Shown here one piece after another: positions 20,045-29,430 of a stretch of 45,467 nucleotides of DNA (positions are counted from its first letter, which is position 1; each line of letters begins with the position of its first letter). Made by a program: the position numbers and the translations under genes. The notes below the pieces were generated by a model that was given only the letters and a program-made list of their open reading frames with translations, was not told the origin of the DNA and made no database searches. This stretch comes from Myxococcales bacterium (GTDB lineage Bacteria > Myxococcota > Myxococcia > Myxococcales > JAKAPL01). Location of the stretch: NCBI GenBank assembly GCA_021783235.1, contig JAJXUD010000036.1, forward strand, positions 1 to 45,467, given 5' to 3'.

Positions 20045-21070
20045 ATGCTCCTCGCCGAGTTCGACTACGACCTGCCGCCCGAGCTCGTGGCGAAGGAGCC
20101 GCTCGCGGAGCGCGACGCCTCGCGGCTGATGCGCGTGCCGCTCGGCGGCGATCCGTTCGATCACCGCGCCTTCCGCGAGCTGCCGGCGCTGCTCTCTCCC
20201 GGCGATCTGCTCGTCGTCAACGACGCCAAGGTGCTCCACGCGCGGCTGCGCGGCGAGAAGGTCGAGACCGGCGGCAAGGTCGAGCTCGTGGTCGACCGGC
20301 CGCTCGGCGGGGCGCGCTGGCTCTGCCTGGGCCAGGCGTCCAAGGGCTTTCGGCCGGGACAGCGGCTGCTGCTCGCGGGCGAGCTCGCCGCCACGGTGGC
20401 CGCGCTGCGGGGGGAGGGCTTTTTCGAGATCGACGTCGAGGCGGGGGCCGACCTCTGGGCGTTCGCCGAGCGGCGCGGCGAGCTGCCGTTGCCGCCCTAC
20501 CTCGACCGCGCGGCCACGCCCGAGGACGATCGGCGCTACCAGACGCTCTTCGCCCGCGCGCCGGGGGCGGTCGCCGCCCCGACCGCCGGCCTCCACTTCA
20601 CCGAGCGGGTCCTCGGAGCGCTTTCGGCGCGCGGCGTCACCGTGGAGCGGCTGACGCTCTACGTGGGGGCCGGGACGTTCCTCCCCGTGCGGGCCGAGCG
20701 GATCGAGGATCACCGGATGCAGCCCGAGCGCTTCGAGATCCCCGTCGGGCTCGCCGCCGCGGTCGCCGCCGCGCGGGCGCGGGGGGGGCGCGTCGTCGCC
20801 GTCGGGACCACCGCGCTGCGGGCGCTCGAGGCGGCCTTCGACGGCTCGACCCTGCGCGAGGGGCCCGGCGAGACCGACCTCTTCGTGAGGCCCGGCCACG
20901 CCTTTCGGGCCGTCGACGGCCTGCTCACGAACCTCCACCTGCCGCGCTCGACGCTCCTCGTCCTCGTCGCCGCGCTCGCCGGCCGCGAGCGAATCCTCTC
21001 CGCCTACCGGGAGGCGGTGGCGCTTCGCTACCGCTTCTTCTCGTACGGCGACTGCATGCTGATCGCGTGA
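20045..21070 (+). CDS. queA: tRNA preQ1(34) S-adenosylmethionine ribosyltransferase-isomerase
   Basis: A 341-aa cytosolic enzyme that transfers and rearranges the ribosyl group of S-adenosylmethionine onto preQ1 in tRNA to give epoxyqueuosine. Family hallmarks: [20 protein letters not shown] at the N-terminus, [55 protein letters not shown] and [19 protein letters not shown]. The start immediately follows the previous stop (TAGATG). Its stop overlaps the tgt start by GTGA. Confidence 0.97.
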   Translation: MLLAEFDYDLPPELVAKEPLAERDASRLMRVPLGGDPFDHRAFRELPALLSPGDLLVVNDAKVLHARLRGEKVETGGKVELVVDRPLGGARWLCLGQASKGFRPGQRLLLAGELAATVAALRGEGFFEIDVEAGADLWAFAERRGELPLPPYLDRAATPEDDRRYQTLFARAPGAVAAPTAGLHFTERVLGALSARGVTVERLTLYVGAGTFLPVRAERIEDHRMQPERFEIPVGLAAAVAAARARGGRVVAVGTTALRALEAAFDGSTLREGPGETDLFVRPGHAFRAVDGLLTNLHLPRSTLLVLVAALAGRERILSAYREAVALRYRFFSYGDCMLIA

Positions 21071-22188
21071 TCGCCTTCCAGGTCGAGGCGCGCGACGGCG
21101 CTGCCCGCGCCGGGCTGCTCACGACCCCCCACGGGCTCGTCGAGACGCCGATCTTCATGCCGGTCGGGACCCAGGGCACGGTCAAGGCCGTCGGGCCCGA
21201 CGACCTGCGGGCCATCGGCGCCCGGATCGTCCTCGGCAACACCTACCACCTCCTCCTGCGGCCGGGCCACGAGCTCGTGAAGCGGCGCGGCGGCCTCCAT
21301 CGCTTCATGGCCTGGGACCGGGCGATCCTCACCGACAGCGGCGGCTTTCAGCTCTTCAGCCTGGCCGAGCGCCGAAAGCTCAGCGAGGAGGGGGTGGAGT
21401 TCCGCTCGCACCTCGACGGATCGTCCCAGAAGCTCACGCCCGAGCGCTCCATCGAGATCCAGGAGGCGCTCGGCAGCGACGTCGCCATGGCCTTCGACGA
21501 GTGCCCGCCCGCGGACGCCCCGCGGGCCTACCTCGAGGAGAGCCTCGCCCGAACCGCCCGCTGGGCGCGCCGCTGCCGCGCGGCCTGGCACCCCGACGGC
21601 CCGTCGGCGCTCTTCGGGATCGTCCAGGGGGCCATGGACGAGGGGCTGCGGCGCCGCTCGGTCGAGGAGATCTGCGCCCTCGACCTGCCGGGCTACGCGC
21701 TCGGCGGCTACTCGGTCGGCGAGACCCCGGCCGAGATGCACGCGGGCGTCGCGTTCTCGGCGCCGCTCCTCCCCGAGGATCGGCCGCGCTACCTGATGGG
21801 CGTCGGCAGCCCGGACGACCTCCTCCACGCCGTGGCGGCGGGCGTCGACATGATGGATTGCGTCCTGCCGACTCGCTGCGCCCGCAACGGCCTCCTCTTC
21901 ACCTCGCGCGGCCGGCTCGTCATCCGCAACCGGGTCCACGCCGAGGACGACGGCCCTCCCGATCCGGCCTGCGGCTGTTACACCTGCCGGACCTTCTCCC
22001 GGGCCTACCTGCGCCACCTCTTCCAGGCGAAGGAGCTGCTTGCCTATCGGCTCAACTCGATCCACAACCTCGCCTACTTCCTCTCGCTGATGGCTGGGGC
22101 GAGACGGGCGATCCGCGAGGGCGCCTTCGTCGCGTACGCCCGGGAGGCGCGCGCCGGCTGGGAGCAGGACGAGGAGGAGACCGGATGA
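21067..22188 (+). CDS. tgt: tRNA-guanine transglycosylase
   Basis: A 373-aa enzyme that swaps guanine-34 for preQ1 in tRNAs with GUN anticodons, the step before QueA. It has the catalytic-site segments [46 protein letters not shown] and [16 protein letters not shown], plus the zinc site [17 protein letters not shown]. The start is GTG 21067 (GTGA overlap with queA); translation from there gives [15 protein letters not shown], the expected N-terminus. Its stop overlaps the next ATG by four bases. Confidence 0.98.
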   Translation: MIAFQVEARDGAARAGLLTTPHGLVETPIFMPVGTQGTVKAVGPDDLRAIGARIVLGNTYHLLLRPGHELVKRRGGLHRFMAWDRAILTDSGGFQLFSLAERRKLSEEGVEFRSHLDGSSQKLTPERSIEIQEALGSDVAMAFDECPPADAPRAYLEESLARTARWARRCRAAWHPDGPSALFGIVQGAMDEGLRRRSVEEICALDLPGYALGGYSVGETPAEMHAGVAFSAPLLPEDRPRYLMGVGSPDDLLHAVAAGVDMMDCVLPTRCARNGLLFTSRGRLVIRNRVHAEDDGPPDPACGCYTCRTFSRAYLRHLFQAKELLAYRLNSIHNLAYFLSLMAGARRAIREGAFVAYAREARAGWEQDEEETG

Positions 22189-23057
22189 GGCGAACCATCG
22201 CCGCCGCGTTGTTGGGACTGACCGCCCTCGCCGCGCCCGCGCGGGCCGAGGAGCCGTGCGCCGAGCTCTCGGGCGCGGTCGATCTCTCGCGCTCGCCGAG
22301 AGACGACCGGCGGGTCTTCTGCACGTTCGCGCGCGATCTCGTGGTCGGCTCCTGCTGCCAGTCGAGCCTCTACGACTGCCTGCAGAAGAGGCCGGACTGC
22401 GCTCGGGCGCGGGCCGACGCGCTCGTGGGCCTCGCCGACGTCGCGGGCGGCGGCACCGAGGAGAGCGCGCTCGCGGCGGCGACGAAGTACGAACAGTCGC
22501 TCTCTCTGGCCTCGCGCCAGAAGATCGATCTCACGGGCGCACCCTGCCGGGGGCAGGGGCCCGTGACCCTGGCCGAGTTCTCGGACTTCGACTGCCCGCA
22601 CTGCGCGCTGGCGCAGGGCATCGTGGACGAGCTGCTCGCCGCACGGCCCGCGACGCGGCTCTGCGTCCTCCAGTTCCCGATCCACCCCCACTCGATGCTG
22701 GCGGCGGCCGCCGCGCTCGAGGCGGCGCGCGAGGGCAGGTACTGGAAGATGGCGAAGGCGCTCTTCGCGAGCCAGGCCGAGCGAGAAGGGCTCGGCGAGC
22801 GGCCGTACGTCGACGAGCTGCTCCAGGTGGCGAAGGGCGCCGGCGTCGACCCCAAGGCCGTCCGCGCCGCCCTCGCCGGCGGGCCCGCGCTCGATCTCGC
22901 CCGAGCCCAGAAGGCGGAGGCCGAGCGGCTGAAGCTCGACGGCACGCCGTCCTTCTTCCTCGACGGTCGCCCGCTCGGGGTCGTGAGCCTTCCCTTCTTC
23001 GAGGCGGCCGTCGACGACGAGATCGCCTCGCGCAAGAAGCCACCATCAGCGAAGTGA
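22185..23057 (+). CDS. Periplasmic DsbA-like thiol:disulfide protein
   Basis: A 290-aa protein with a cleavable signal ([18 protein letters not shown]). Residues 20-115 form a Cys-containing region ([30 protein letters not shown]) not recognised elsewhere. Residues 120-285 form a thioredoxin fold with the active site CPHC (Cys137, Cys140, in [12 protein letters not shown]) and the conserved cis-Pro segment [11 protein letters not shown]. It is probably a DsbA/DsbG-type oxidase or isomerase of extracytoplasmic proteins. The extra Cys-rich N-terminal part is unusual. ATG 22185 overlaps the tgt stop (ATGA), though function and location differ from tgt. Confidence 0.87.
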   Translation: MRRTIAAALLGLTALAAPARAEEPCAELSGAVDLSRSPRDDRRVFCTFARDLVVGSCCQSSLYDCLQKRPDCARARADALVGLADVAGGGTEESALAAATKYEQSLSLASRQKIDLTGAPCRGQGPVTLAEFSDFDCPHCALAQGIVDELLAARPATRLCVLQFPIHPHSMLAAAAALEAAREGRYWKMAKALFASQAEREGLGERPYVDELLQVAKGAGVDPKAVRAALAGGPALDLARAQKAEAERLKLDGTPSFFLDGRPLGVVSLPFFEAAVDDEIASRKKPPSAK

Positions 23058-23065
23058 GGGTCGAG

Positions 23066-23458
23066 ATGCGCAAAAAGATCCGGGTCGTGGGGGCGCTCAT
23101 CGAGCTCTCGGGCAAGTACCTCATCACGCAGCGGCCGCCGAGCGCCTCGCTGCCGCTCCTCTGGGAGTTCCCGGGCGGCCGGGTCGAGGAGGGGGAGACC
23201 GACGAGGAGGCGCTGGCGCGCGAGCTGCGCGAGGAGATGGACATCAAGGTCGACGTCGGCGAGCGGGCGATGCACGTGGAGCACGAGTACCCGCACTACG
23301 ACATCGACTTCAGCGTCTACCGATGCCGGCTGATCTCCGGGAAGGTCGAGCACAAGCGGGTCCACGACCACCGCTGGGTGACGCTCGAGGAGATCGACGA
23401 GTACCCGTTCCCCGAGGCCGACGAGAAGACGCTCGCGAAGCTGCTCGGCCTGCCGTGA
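23066..23458 (+). CDS. Nudix hydrolase (MutT-like)
   Basis: A 130-aa enzyme hydrolysing a nucleoside diphosphate linked to another group. The Nudix box GX5EX7REUXEEXGU is intact as GGRVEEGETDEEALARELRE followed by EMDI. PLLWEFPGGR and HVEHEYPHYDIDFSVYRC resemble MutT and CTP/8-oxo-dGTP pyrophosphatases, so sanitation of oxidised nucleotides is a reasonable guess. ATG 23066 is chosen because GAGGGTCGAG precedes it; an in-frame GTG at 23054 overlaps the previous stop and is possible. The stop overlaps the next start. Confidence 0.93.
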   Translation: MRKKIRVVGALIELSGKYLITQRPPSASLPLLWEFPGGRVEEGETDEEALARELREEMDIKVDVGERAMHVEHEYPHYDIDFSVYRCRLISGKVEHKRVHDHRWVTLEEIDEYPFPEADEKTLAKLLGLP

Positions 23459-23844
23459 AGCCCGCGGGCCCCCACCACCTCGCGATCCAGGTCCACGACC
23501 TCCCGGCGATGGAGCGCTGGTACCGCGCGGTCCTGGGCCTCTCGGTCCTTCGCCGCTGGCCAGCCGAGGGAGGGGGAGAGCGCTCGGTCTGGCTGGACCT
23601 CGGCGGCGACGCCTTCGTGGCGCTCGAGCGCTGTGCCGATCCGCCGGGAGAGGCGGGCGGCTGGGAGCGGTCGAGCCCCGGGCTCTTCGTGCTGGCGCTC
23701 CGGATCGCGCGCGCCGATCGCGAGGCCTGGGAGTCCCGCCTCCGGGAGCAGGCTGTCCCGGTCGAGCGGCGCAGCCCGTGGAGCCTCTTCTTCCGCGACC
23801 CAGAGGGCAACCGGCTCGCGCTCTCGCACCACCCCGATGAGTGA
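23455..23844 (+). CDS. VOC/glyoxalase-fold protein
   Basis: A 129-aa protein of the vicinal-oxygen-chelate fold. It begins PHHLAIQVHDLPAMERWYRA with the metal-ligand His of the first beta-alpha-beta unit and ends RSPWSLFFRDPEGNRLAL, the usual second unit with a Glu ligand. Members include glyoxalase I, dioxygenases and fosfomycin-resistance enzymes; the substrate cannot be inferred. The start is GTG 23455 in a GTGA overlap with the Nudix gene. It is the last gene of the coupled run that starts at 18956. Confidence 0.88.
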   Translation: MKPAGPHHLAIQVHDLPAMERWYRAVLGLSVLRRWPAEGGGERSVWLDLGGDAFVALERCADPPGEAGGWERSSPGLFVLALRIARADREAWESRLREQAVPVERRSPWSLFFRDPEGNRLALSHHPDE

Positions 23845-23966
23845 GCGCGGGGTGGCCACCTCGGAAAGTGTGGGGCGCAGACCGCATTCACTTCGGCGAA
23901 AGACGGGTAACCCCGCGTCGACTGGGCCTCGTCGACCCTGGTCTGATTCTTGCTGTTCGCTTCCCC

Positions 23967-26396
23967 ATGACACGACCTGGATCGGGGTTTCTCGCTGCGA
24001 TCTGCCTCGGCCTCGCGGCATGTCCGGTGAGCGGCACGGCGACCTTCCCCCCTTCGGGCGCCGACGGCGGCGCGAGCGCGAACTGCGTTCCAGGCCAATC
24101 GCTCTTCTGCGCGGGTCCGGCCGGCTGCACGGGAAGCCAGGTCTGCGAGCCGGATGGTCGGAGCTACAGCCCGTGCGATTGCGCCACCGGCTCATCGAGC
24201 AGCTCCGGCGGCCTCGGGGGCAGCTCGAGCGGTGGCGGGACGAGCGGTGGCGAGACGAGCGGCGCCACGGGCGGAGGCTCGACCTCGGGGGGCACGAGCG
24301 CGGGGCCGCCACCGGCAGCTCCAACCCCTCCGGACGGTGGCTGGACGGCAATCGCCGGCGGCAGCGCGGCTTCCGAGGCCACCACCGACGGCGGCGTGTC
24401 GATCTGGGCGGCGGACGACACGATCAAGGTTCTCCAGGGCAACGACCCAGCCTCGAACCAACCGGTCGTGCCCACGCAGGGGGGCTACTTTTTCCCTCAG
24501 AGTTACCTCTCGACGAACGACGTCTGGAGCGCCGCCACCTCCACCGTCTCGATCGCGGGCGCCCAGCGCGAGACCGTCGCGTTTCAGCTCTTCGTCACGG
24601 CCTCGGCGGGCGCGTCCGTTCCGGCCCTGGACGTTCAAGTCTCCGCGCCAGCCGGCGCTGCCGGAGCGTTGCCGGCGTCGGCGATCACGCTCTTTCGCGA
24701 GTGGTACGTCGGCGAGGGCGCCGGCGGGAGGGGCGCCCTGCAGCCCGCCGGCGCCTACCCGGATCCGCTGATTCCCTTCTTCGATCCCTACGGGACCGGA
24801 GCGCGGATCGTGCCGCCCTTCGACGTGGGGGCGGGAGAGACGCAAGGCATCTGGATGGACGTCGCGATTCCGGCGACCGCGGCCGCCGGCGCCTATGCCG
24901 GAACGATCCGGATCCTCTCCAGCGGCGCCACTCTCGCGACGCTCTCGCTCGATCTCCAGGTCTGGAACGGCAAGCTGCCGCTCTACGCCTCGGACCCGAC
25001 GCTGCTCAAGGTGTGGGCTCCCCTCTACCCGGCGCACTTCTACCCGGGCGAGGGGCTCGACGGGCAGTGCCCAGGCTACCCGGCCTGCAGCCCTTGGCCG
25101 TTCTGCTCCCAGGCGATCAGCTGGGCGCAGCGATACCAGAAGGTGGCGCACGCCTACGACTTCGACACCCAGCTCGAGGCCACCCCTCCGCAGACGACGC
25201 TCGATCTCCAGGCGAACCACTACACGATCGACTGGAGCGGATTCGACGCGCTCAACGGTCCAGCCATGGATGGAACCCTCTTCAATGACGGCACGCGGCT
25301 CGCGGTCCTCCAGTCGCCCATGGGCGGCGACGATGCGAGCTTCCTCGGCGCCGACAGCAGCGGCGTGGGCTACGGCTGGGATCCCAGCCAAGAGACCCTG
25401 CCGCCGGCCGGGCTGCTCGCGGCGGTCCAGGACTACTCCACCCAGATCTCCCAGCACGCCGCGGCGAACCACTGGGACCAGACCGAGATCCTCGGCTACC
25501 TCTGGGACGAGCCGGGAAAGTCGCTGCAGTCGAGCACCGACCCGCTCTACCACTCGATCGAGCTCTACGCGCAGGCGGTGAACCAGGCCAACGCGGCGGT
25601 CGGCTGGAAGGACCCGGTCCGGTTCTTCCTGACCACGAGCCCGCAGTGCATGCCCGGGATTCCGAACGACCCGCTCTTCCAGTACGACGTGGGCCAGGCC
25701 TGCACCGATCACGAGGGGCTCGCCTACCCGAGCGTCGGCGGGGTCCCGAGCTCCTGGGTGCTCGACTGGGCGCCAAACCCCGCGCTCTACGTGCCCGAGC
25801 TTCCGGTCACGGGCGCGAAGCCCGACTACACGGTCGACGGCGTGAAGAGGTACTCGAGCGCACCGGCTCCACTCGAGAGCTGGTACTACCAGTCCGGCGA
25901 GCCGTTCGGGGGCGGGATCTGGATTCAGACCGACGCCGCGAGCGAGCGCGCCTGGGACTGGATCGCCTGGAAGTACCGCGTCGACGGCGTCTTCTTCTGG
26001 GTGGCGGACTTCTGGCCGAAGGGCGGCAACCCCTGCACCGCCGCGAACACGCCCTACACGACCGCGGGAGGAGGCGACGGCATCCTCTTCTACCCCGGCC
26101 AGCAGCTCGGCCTCATCGGCCTCACGAACATCCAGGGCCCGGTTCCTTCGATGCGCATGGCTCTCTGGCGCCGGAGCTACCAGGACTACCTCTATCTCTG
26201 GCTCCTCGCCGCGAAGAGCGGTCAGGCCGCCTCCGACGCCATCGCCGATGGCCTGATCGGCGCGGCCTTGAACTGGAGCGACACCGACCCCTACTGGTAC
26301 AGCCCCGGCTGGAAGAGCGGCGTCGGCGAGTGGTCTCACGATCCTCACGGCTACGAGGCCGCGCGGCTGGCGGCGAAGCAGGGCCTCGGCTGGTGA
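23967..26396 (+). CDS. DUF4091-type (glycoside-hydrolase-like) lipoprotein
   Basis: An 809-aa protein starting at ATG 23967. The signal FLAAICLGLAAC is a lipobox. A Cys-rich module (CVPGQSLFCAGPAGCTGSQV followed by C...DG..Y.PCDC, residues 30-70) of a kind common in myxobacterial surface proteins precedes a Ser/Gly/Thr linker. Residues 130-350 look like beta-sandwich domains (ETVAFQLFVTAS, AGAYAGTIRILSSGATLATL). The C-terminal half matches DUF4091, a TIM-barrel-like domain related to glycoside hydrolases (LGYLWDEPGKS, VDGVFFWVADFWPK, RMALWRRSYQDYLYLWLL). It is probably a surface polysaccharide-acting protein; the substrate is unknown. No good ribosome-binding site is seen upstream. Confidence 0.8.
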   Translation: MTRPGSGFLAAICLGLAACPVSGTATFPPSGADGGASANCVPGQSLFCAGPAGCTGSQVCEPDGRSYSPCDCATGSSSSSGGLGGSSSGGGTSGGETSGATGGGSTSGGTSAGPPPAAPTPPDGGWTAIAGGSAASEATTDGGVSIWAADDTIKVLQGNDPASNQPVVPTQGGYFFPQSYLSTNDVWSAATSTVSIAGAQRETVAFQLFVTASAGASVPALDVQVSAPAGAAGALPASAITLFREWYVGEGAGGRGALQPAGAYPDPLIPFFDPYGTGARIVPPFDVGAGETQGIWMDVAIPATAAAGAYAGTIRILSSGATLATLSLDLQVWNGKLPLYASDPTLLKVWAPLYPAHFYPGEGLDGQCPGYPACSPWPFCSQAISWAQRYQKVAHAYDFDTQLEATPPQTTLDLQANHYTIDWSGFDALNGPAMDGTLFNDGTRLAVLQSPMGGDDASFLGADSSGVGYGWDPSQETLPPAGLLAAVQDYSTQISQHAAANHWDQTEILGYLWDEPGKSLQSSTDPLYHSIELYAQAVNQANAAVGWKDPVRFFLTTSPQCMPGIPNDPLFQYDVGQACTDHEGLAYPSVGGVPSSWVLDWAPNPALYVPELPVTGAKPDYTVDGVKRYSSAPAPLESWYYQSGEPFGGGIWIQTDAASERAWDWIAWKYRVDGVFFWVADFWPKGGNPCTAANTPYTTAGGGDGILFYPGQQLGLIGLTNIQGPVPSMRMALWRRSYQDYLYLWLLAAKSGQAASDAIADGLIGAALNWSDTDPYWYSPGWKSGVGEWSHDPHGYEAARLAAKQGLGW

Positions 26397-26562
26397 GCGC
26401 CCACGGACGGCGGCTCTCGGCGGCCGGGCCGTCGCGGGGCGCCTCCCCTCTCCGTTCGAACAAAATGACGAGCCGTCGCGCTCGCGATCGGCGCTCGAAA
26501 GTTTCTTGAGAGCCGAGCGGGCTCGGGCGGCCCGTTTCCTCTGTTTTCGCGGCGAAATGCAA

Positions 26563-26577
26563 TGGCACACGACTTGC
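26563..26577 (+). promoter_or_regulatory. Sigma-54-type (-24/-12) promoter before the efflux operon
   Basis: TGGCAC (26563-26568), five bases, TTGC (26574-26577). The GG and GC dinucleotides have the exact sigma-54 spacing. Transcription would begin near 26589, only about two bases before the GTG start at 26591, so either the message is almost leaderless or the match is fortuitous. Confidence 0.5.
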
Positions 26578-26590
26578 CTATCCGGGAGGC

Positions 26591-27931
26591 GTGCGTCGTC
26601 TTCTCTCCAACGCCCTCTTGTTCGCGGCCCTCGGGGCGCCGCTCTTCGCGAGGGCGGAGCCGCCCGGGGACGGCTCGAACCACGGCCTGCCCGAGCGGCT
26701 CAGTCTGGCGGACGCCGAGGAGATCTTTCGGGCCCGCGGCCTCGACGTCCTGATCGCCGAGGCGAGCGCGCATGGCGCCGAGGGCGATCTCGTCGCCGCC
26801 GGCCAGCACCCGAACCCGAACCTGCAGCCGACCGTCTACTACGTCCCGGCGCTCTCCCGGGACGTGCTCTACGGCAACCTCGGCAACAACGCCACGACGG
26901 GGACCTGGGGCTTCGGCCTCGGTCTCGACGACAACGCCGGCATCGAGGATCAGCTCTCGGGGAAGCGATCGCTGCGCATCGAGGCCGCGGCGAAGGCGCT
27001 GGCCGCGGCCCGCATCGGCGTCGAGGACGTGAAGCGGATCGAGCTCTCGCAGCTCGGGCAGGCCTACGTCGCGGCCGTGATGGCGAAGCGGAACATGCAG
27101 GCCGCCAAGGAGACCTACGACACCTACGACGTGCAGCTCAAGCTGAACCAGCGGCAGTACGACGACGGCGCCATCGGGCGGCTCGATCTCTCGCAGGTGA
27201 TGACCGCGCAGCTCGAGGCGCTGCAGGCCCTGGCCACGGCTCGCGCCGGCTACGACCAGGCGGTGGCCTCGCTCGTCTTTCTGCTGGGGGTTCGGGATGG
27301 CCGGCCGCAGGTCACGCTGACGAGCGACATCGAATACCGCGCCCTCCCGGCGTTGCAGGGGCAGAGCGCCGACGCCCTCCTGGCGCAGGCGATCGAGCGG
27401 CGCACCGACGTCCGGATCGCGCAGAGGAACCTCGAGCAGTCCGAGGTGGCGCTCCGAGCGGCGAAGCGGGCGCTCCTCCCGGACGTGAGCGTCAACGCCG
27501 GCTACAGCGAGATCTGCAGCGGCGGCACCTGCTCCTCGGCCCCCGGCTTCCAGCTCGGCCTCTCGGGCAACCTGCCGGTCCTCTACCAGCAGCAGGGCGA
27601 GATCCGGCGGGCGGAGACCAACGTCGCGCAGGCGCGGCGGACTCTCGAGAAGACGAAGGCGCAGGTCCTCTCGGACGTGACGCAGGGCTGGGCCAGCTAT
27701 GCGGCCGCCAGGGAGCAGATCGAGCGGATGCAGGCGAAGCTCATCGCGGAGGCCAAGCTCTCGCGGGACCTCGCCCAGGTCATGTACCAGAAAGGCGCCG
27801 CTTCACTCGTCGACTTCCTCTTCGCCGAGCGGACCTACGTCGCGAGCGAGCTCGAGTACCACCAGGACCTCGCGAACTACTGGTCCTCCGTCTTCCAGCT
27901 CGAAGCGGCCACGAACCTGAGGTTTCACTGA
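26591..27931 (+). CDS. TolC/CusC-type outer-membrane efflux protein
   Basis: A 446-aa protein with an N-terminal signal (LLSNALLFAALGAPLFARAEP). The two repeated coiled-coil/beta units of the outer membrane efflux family are visible: LSLADAEEIFRARGLDVLIAE...EDVKRIELSQLGQAYVAAVM and LLAQAIERRTDVRIAQRNLE...VLSDVTQGWASYAAAREQIE. It forms the outer-membrane channel for the RND pump encoded downstream. GGGAGG (26584-26589) precedes GTG 26591. The divalent-cation (CzcC/CusC) class is inferred from the adjacent pump. First gene of the operon to 34004. Confidence 0.9.
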   Translation: MRRLLSNALLFAALGAPLFARAEPPGDGSNHGLPERLSLADAEEIFRARGLDVLIAEASAHGAEGDLVAAGQHPNPNLQPTVYYVPALSRDVLYGNLGNNATTGTWGFGLGLDDNAGIEDQLSGKRSLRIEAAAKALAAARIGVEDVKRIELSQLGQAYVAAVMAKRNMQAAKETYDTYDVQLKLNQRQYDDGAIGRLDLSQVMTAQLEALQALATARAGYDQAVASLVFLLGVRDGRPQVTLTSDIEYRALPALQGQSADALLAQAIERRTDVRIAQRNLEQSEVALRAAKRALLPDVSVNAGYSEICSGGTCSSAPGFQLGLSGNLPVLYQQQGEIRRAETNVAQARRTLEKTKAQVLSDVTQGWASYAAAREQIERMQAKLIAEAKLSRDLAQVMYQKGAASLVDFLFAERTYVASELEYHQDLANYWSSVFQLEAATNLRFH

Positions 27932-27951
27932 CGATGAAAGGAAGCCGTGCC

Positions 27952-28281
27952 ATGACGCCACGCATTTCGGGCAAGCCGCTCGCCATCGCCCTCGCGGTCG
28001 GAAGCCTCCTCGCGCCAGCGGTGGCGTCTGCCTTCGCGCCGCACGAGCTCCACGTCGGCCCGCACACCGCCTACTCGCCGGTCCGGCCGGTCGTTTGGCA
28101 GGAGCCTCGCCCCGCTCGCTCCCCGGTCCTGTCGCCGTTCCGGGCCGAACCCCGGGCCGCTCTCTCCCCAACGCTCCGTCACGCGGCACGGCCCGTTCGG
28201 CCGCCGCCTCGCCGGAGCGTCGCCCGGCCCTTCCAGTCGCGGCCGCGCCTGCTGCTCGGCCGGCTGGTGCGGCGCCGCTAG
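27952..28281 (+). CDS. Small secreted Pro/Arg-rich protein within the efflux operon
   Basis: A 109-aa product with GAAAGGAAG about seven bases before ATG 27952. A signal peptide (LAIALAVGSLLAPAVASAFA) precedes a very basic, Pro- and Arg-rich, low-complexity mature part (RPPPRRSVARPFQSRPRLLL). No family recognised. Its position between the TolC-like gene and the adaptor (gaps of 20 and 15 bases) suggests a periplasmic accessory of the pump, but low complexity makes the call uncertain. Confidence 0.55.
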   Translation: MTPRISGKPLAIALAVGSLLAPAVASAFAPHELHVGPHTAYSPVRPVVWQEPRPARSPVLSPFRAEPRAALSPTLRHAARPVRPPPRRSVARPFQSRPRLLLGRLVRRR

Positions 28282-28296
28282 CCCATGGAGTCGCTC

Positions 28297-29430
28297 ATGC
28301 CCTCGAACCCCCGTCTTCCCTTGGCGCTCGCGGCGATCGTGGGCGCCCTCGTCGCCCCGGCCTGCGGCAGCTCGAAGGCGCGGGCCTCGGACGACGCGGC
28401 GACCGAGCAGCCGAAGCCGAGCCAGCCCAACTCCCAGCTCACCGTCGCGCCGGTCGGCGACGAGGTCGTCGGCAGGGAGATCGCGAGCAGCGCTCGAATC
28501 GTCTTCGACGAGAACCACGTCGCCCACCTCTTCTCGCCCGTCACGGGCCGGGTCGCTCGGATCGTCGCCCAGCTCGGCGATCACGTCCGCCAGGGGCAGA
28601 CGCTCGCCATCATCAGCTCCCCCGACCTGGGTAACGCCGTCTCGGACGTCTACAAGGCGAAGCCCGCCGTGACTCAGACCGAGAAGGAGCTGAAGCGGCA
28701 GCAGGATCTCTACGCCCACCAGGCCGGCCCGCTGCGAGATCTCGAGGCGGCCCAGGCCAGCTACGACCAGGCCGTGGCCGAGCTGCAGCGCGCGAAGGAG
28801 AAGCTGCAGCTGCTCATGCGGCAGTTCCATGCCGACCGGGTCAGCCAGACCTTCCCGCTGGTCTCTCCCATCGACGGCGAGGTGGTCGCCCGTCAGATCA
28901 ACCCGGGCCTCGACGTCCAGGGGCAGTACAGCGGAGGCGCGACCCAGGAGCTCTACACGATCGGCCAGCAGGACGATCTCTGGGTCCTCGCGGACGTCTA
29001 CGAGCAGGATCTCCCGAGGGTCCACGTCGGCACGCCCGTGACGGTGACGACGATCGCCTACCCGCACGAGCTCTTTCACGGGAAGGTCGACTGGATCTCC
29101 GGAGAGCTCGACCCCGTGATGCGGACCGTCTCGGTGCGCTGCACCCTCGAGAACCCCGCTCACCTGCTGAAGGCGCAGATGTACGCGACCGTCTCGATCG
29201 AGACCGAGGGGAAAAAGACCCTCGCGGTGCCGCGGGAGGCCATCCTCCACTTCGGCGACAAGCAGCTGGTGATCGGCGTCGACGCCGCGAAGGACCGCTA
29301 CGTGCGGCGGCCGGTCATCCTGGACGAGGATCAGGCCGGAGAGTACGTGCCGGTGCTGCACGGGCTCGCGGCGGGCGATCGGATCGTGACGAAGGGCGCG
29401 CTGCTTGTGTCGGATGCGGTGAGCGAATGA
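28297..29430 (+). CDS. RND efflux periplasmic adaptor (HlyD/CzcB-like)
   Basis: A 377-aa membrane-fusion protein linking the pump to the outer-membrane channel. The lipoprotein signal is LALAAIVGALVAPAC. The lipoyl-like half motifs frame a hairpin: VTGRVARIVAQLGDHVRQGQ (about residue 80) and FPLVSPIDGEVVARQINPG (about 185), with a coiled coil between (TEKELKRQQDLYAHQ...ELQRAKEKLQLLM). Beta-barrel segments include DDLWVLADVYEQDLPRVHVG and the C-terminal PREAILHFGDKQLVIGV. ATG 28297 is preceded by GGAG with good spacing; ATG 28285 is an alternative. Confidence 0.92.
   Translation: MPSNPRLPLALAAIVGALVAPACGSSKARASDDAATEQPKPSQPNSQLTVAPVGDEVVGREIASSARIVFDENHVAHLFSPVTGRVARIVAQLGDHVRQGQTLAIISSPDLGNAVSDVYKAKPAVTQTEKELKRQQDLYAHQAGPLRDLEAAQASYDQAVAELQRAKEKLQLLMRQFHADRVSQTFPLVSPIDGEVVARQINPGLDVQGQYSGGATQELYTIGQQDDLWVLADVYEQDLPRVHVGTPVTVTTIAYPHELFHGKVDWISGELDPVMRTVSVRCTLENPAHLLKAQMYATVSIETEGKKTLAVPREAILHFGDKQLVIGVDAAKDRYVRRPVILDEDQAGEYVPVLHGLAAGDRIVTKGALLVSDAVSE

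Noticed and set aside
19111..22188. A 1025-codon plus-strand frame spanning the AlkZ-like, queA and tgt genes
   Set aside because: Only its last third (tgt from 21067) is real. The upstream part is Arg/Ala low-complexity out of frame with real genes.
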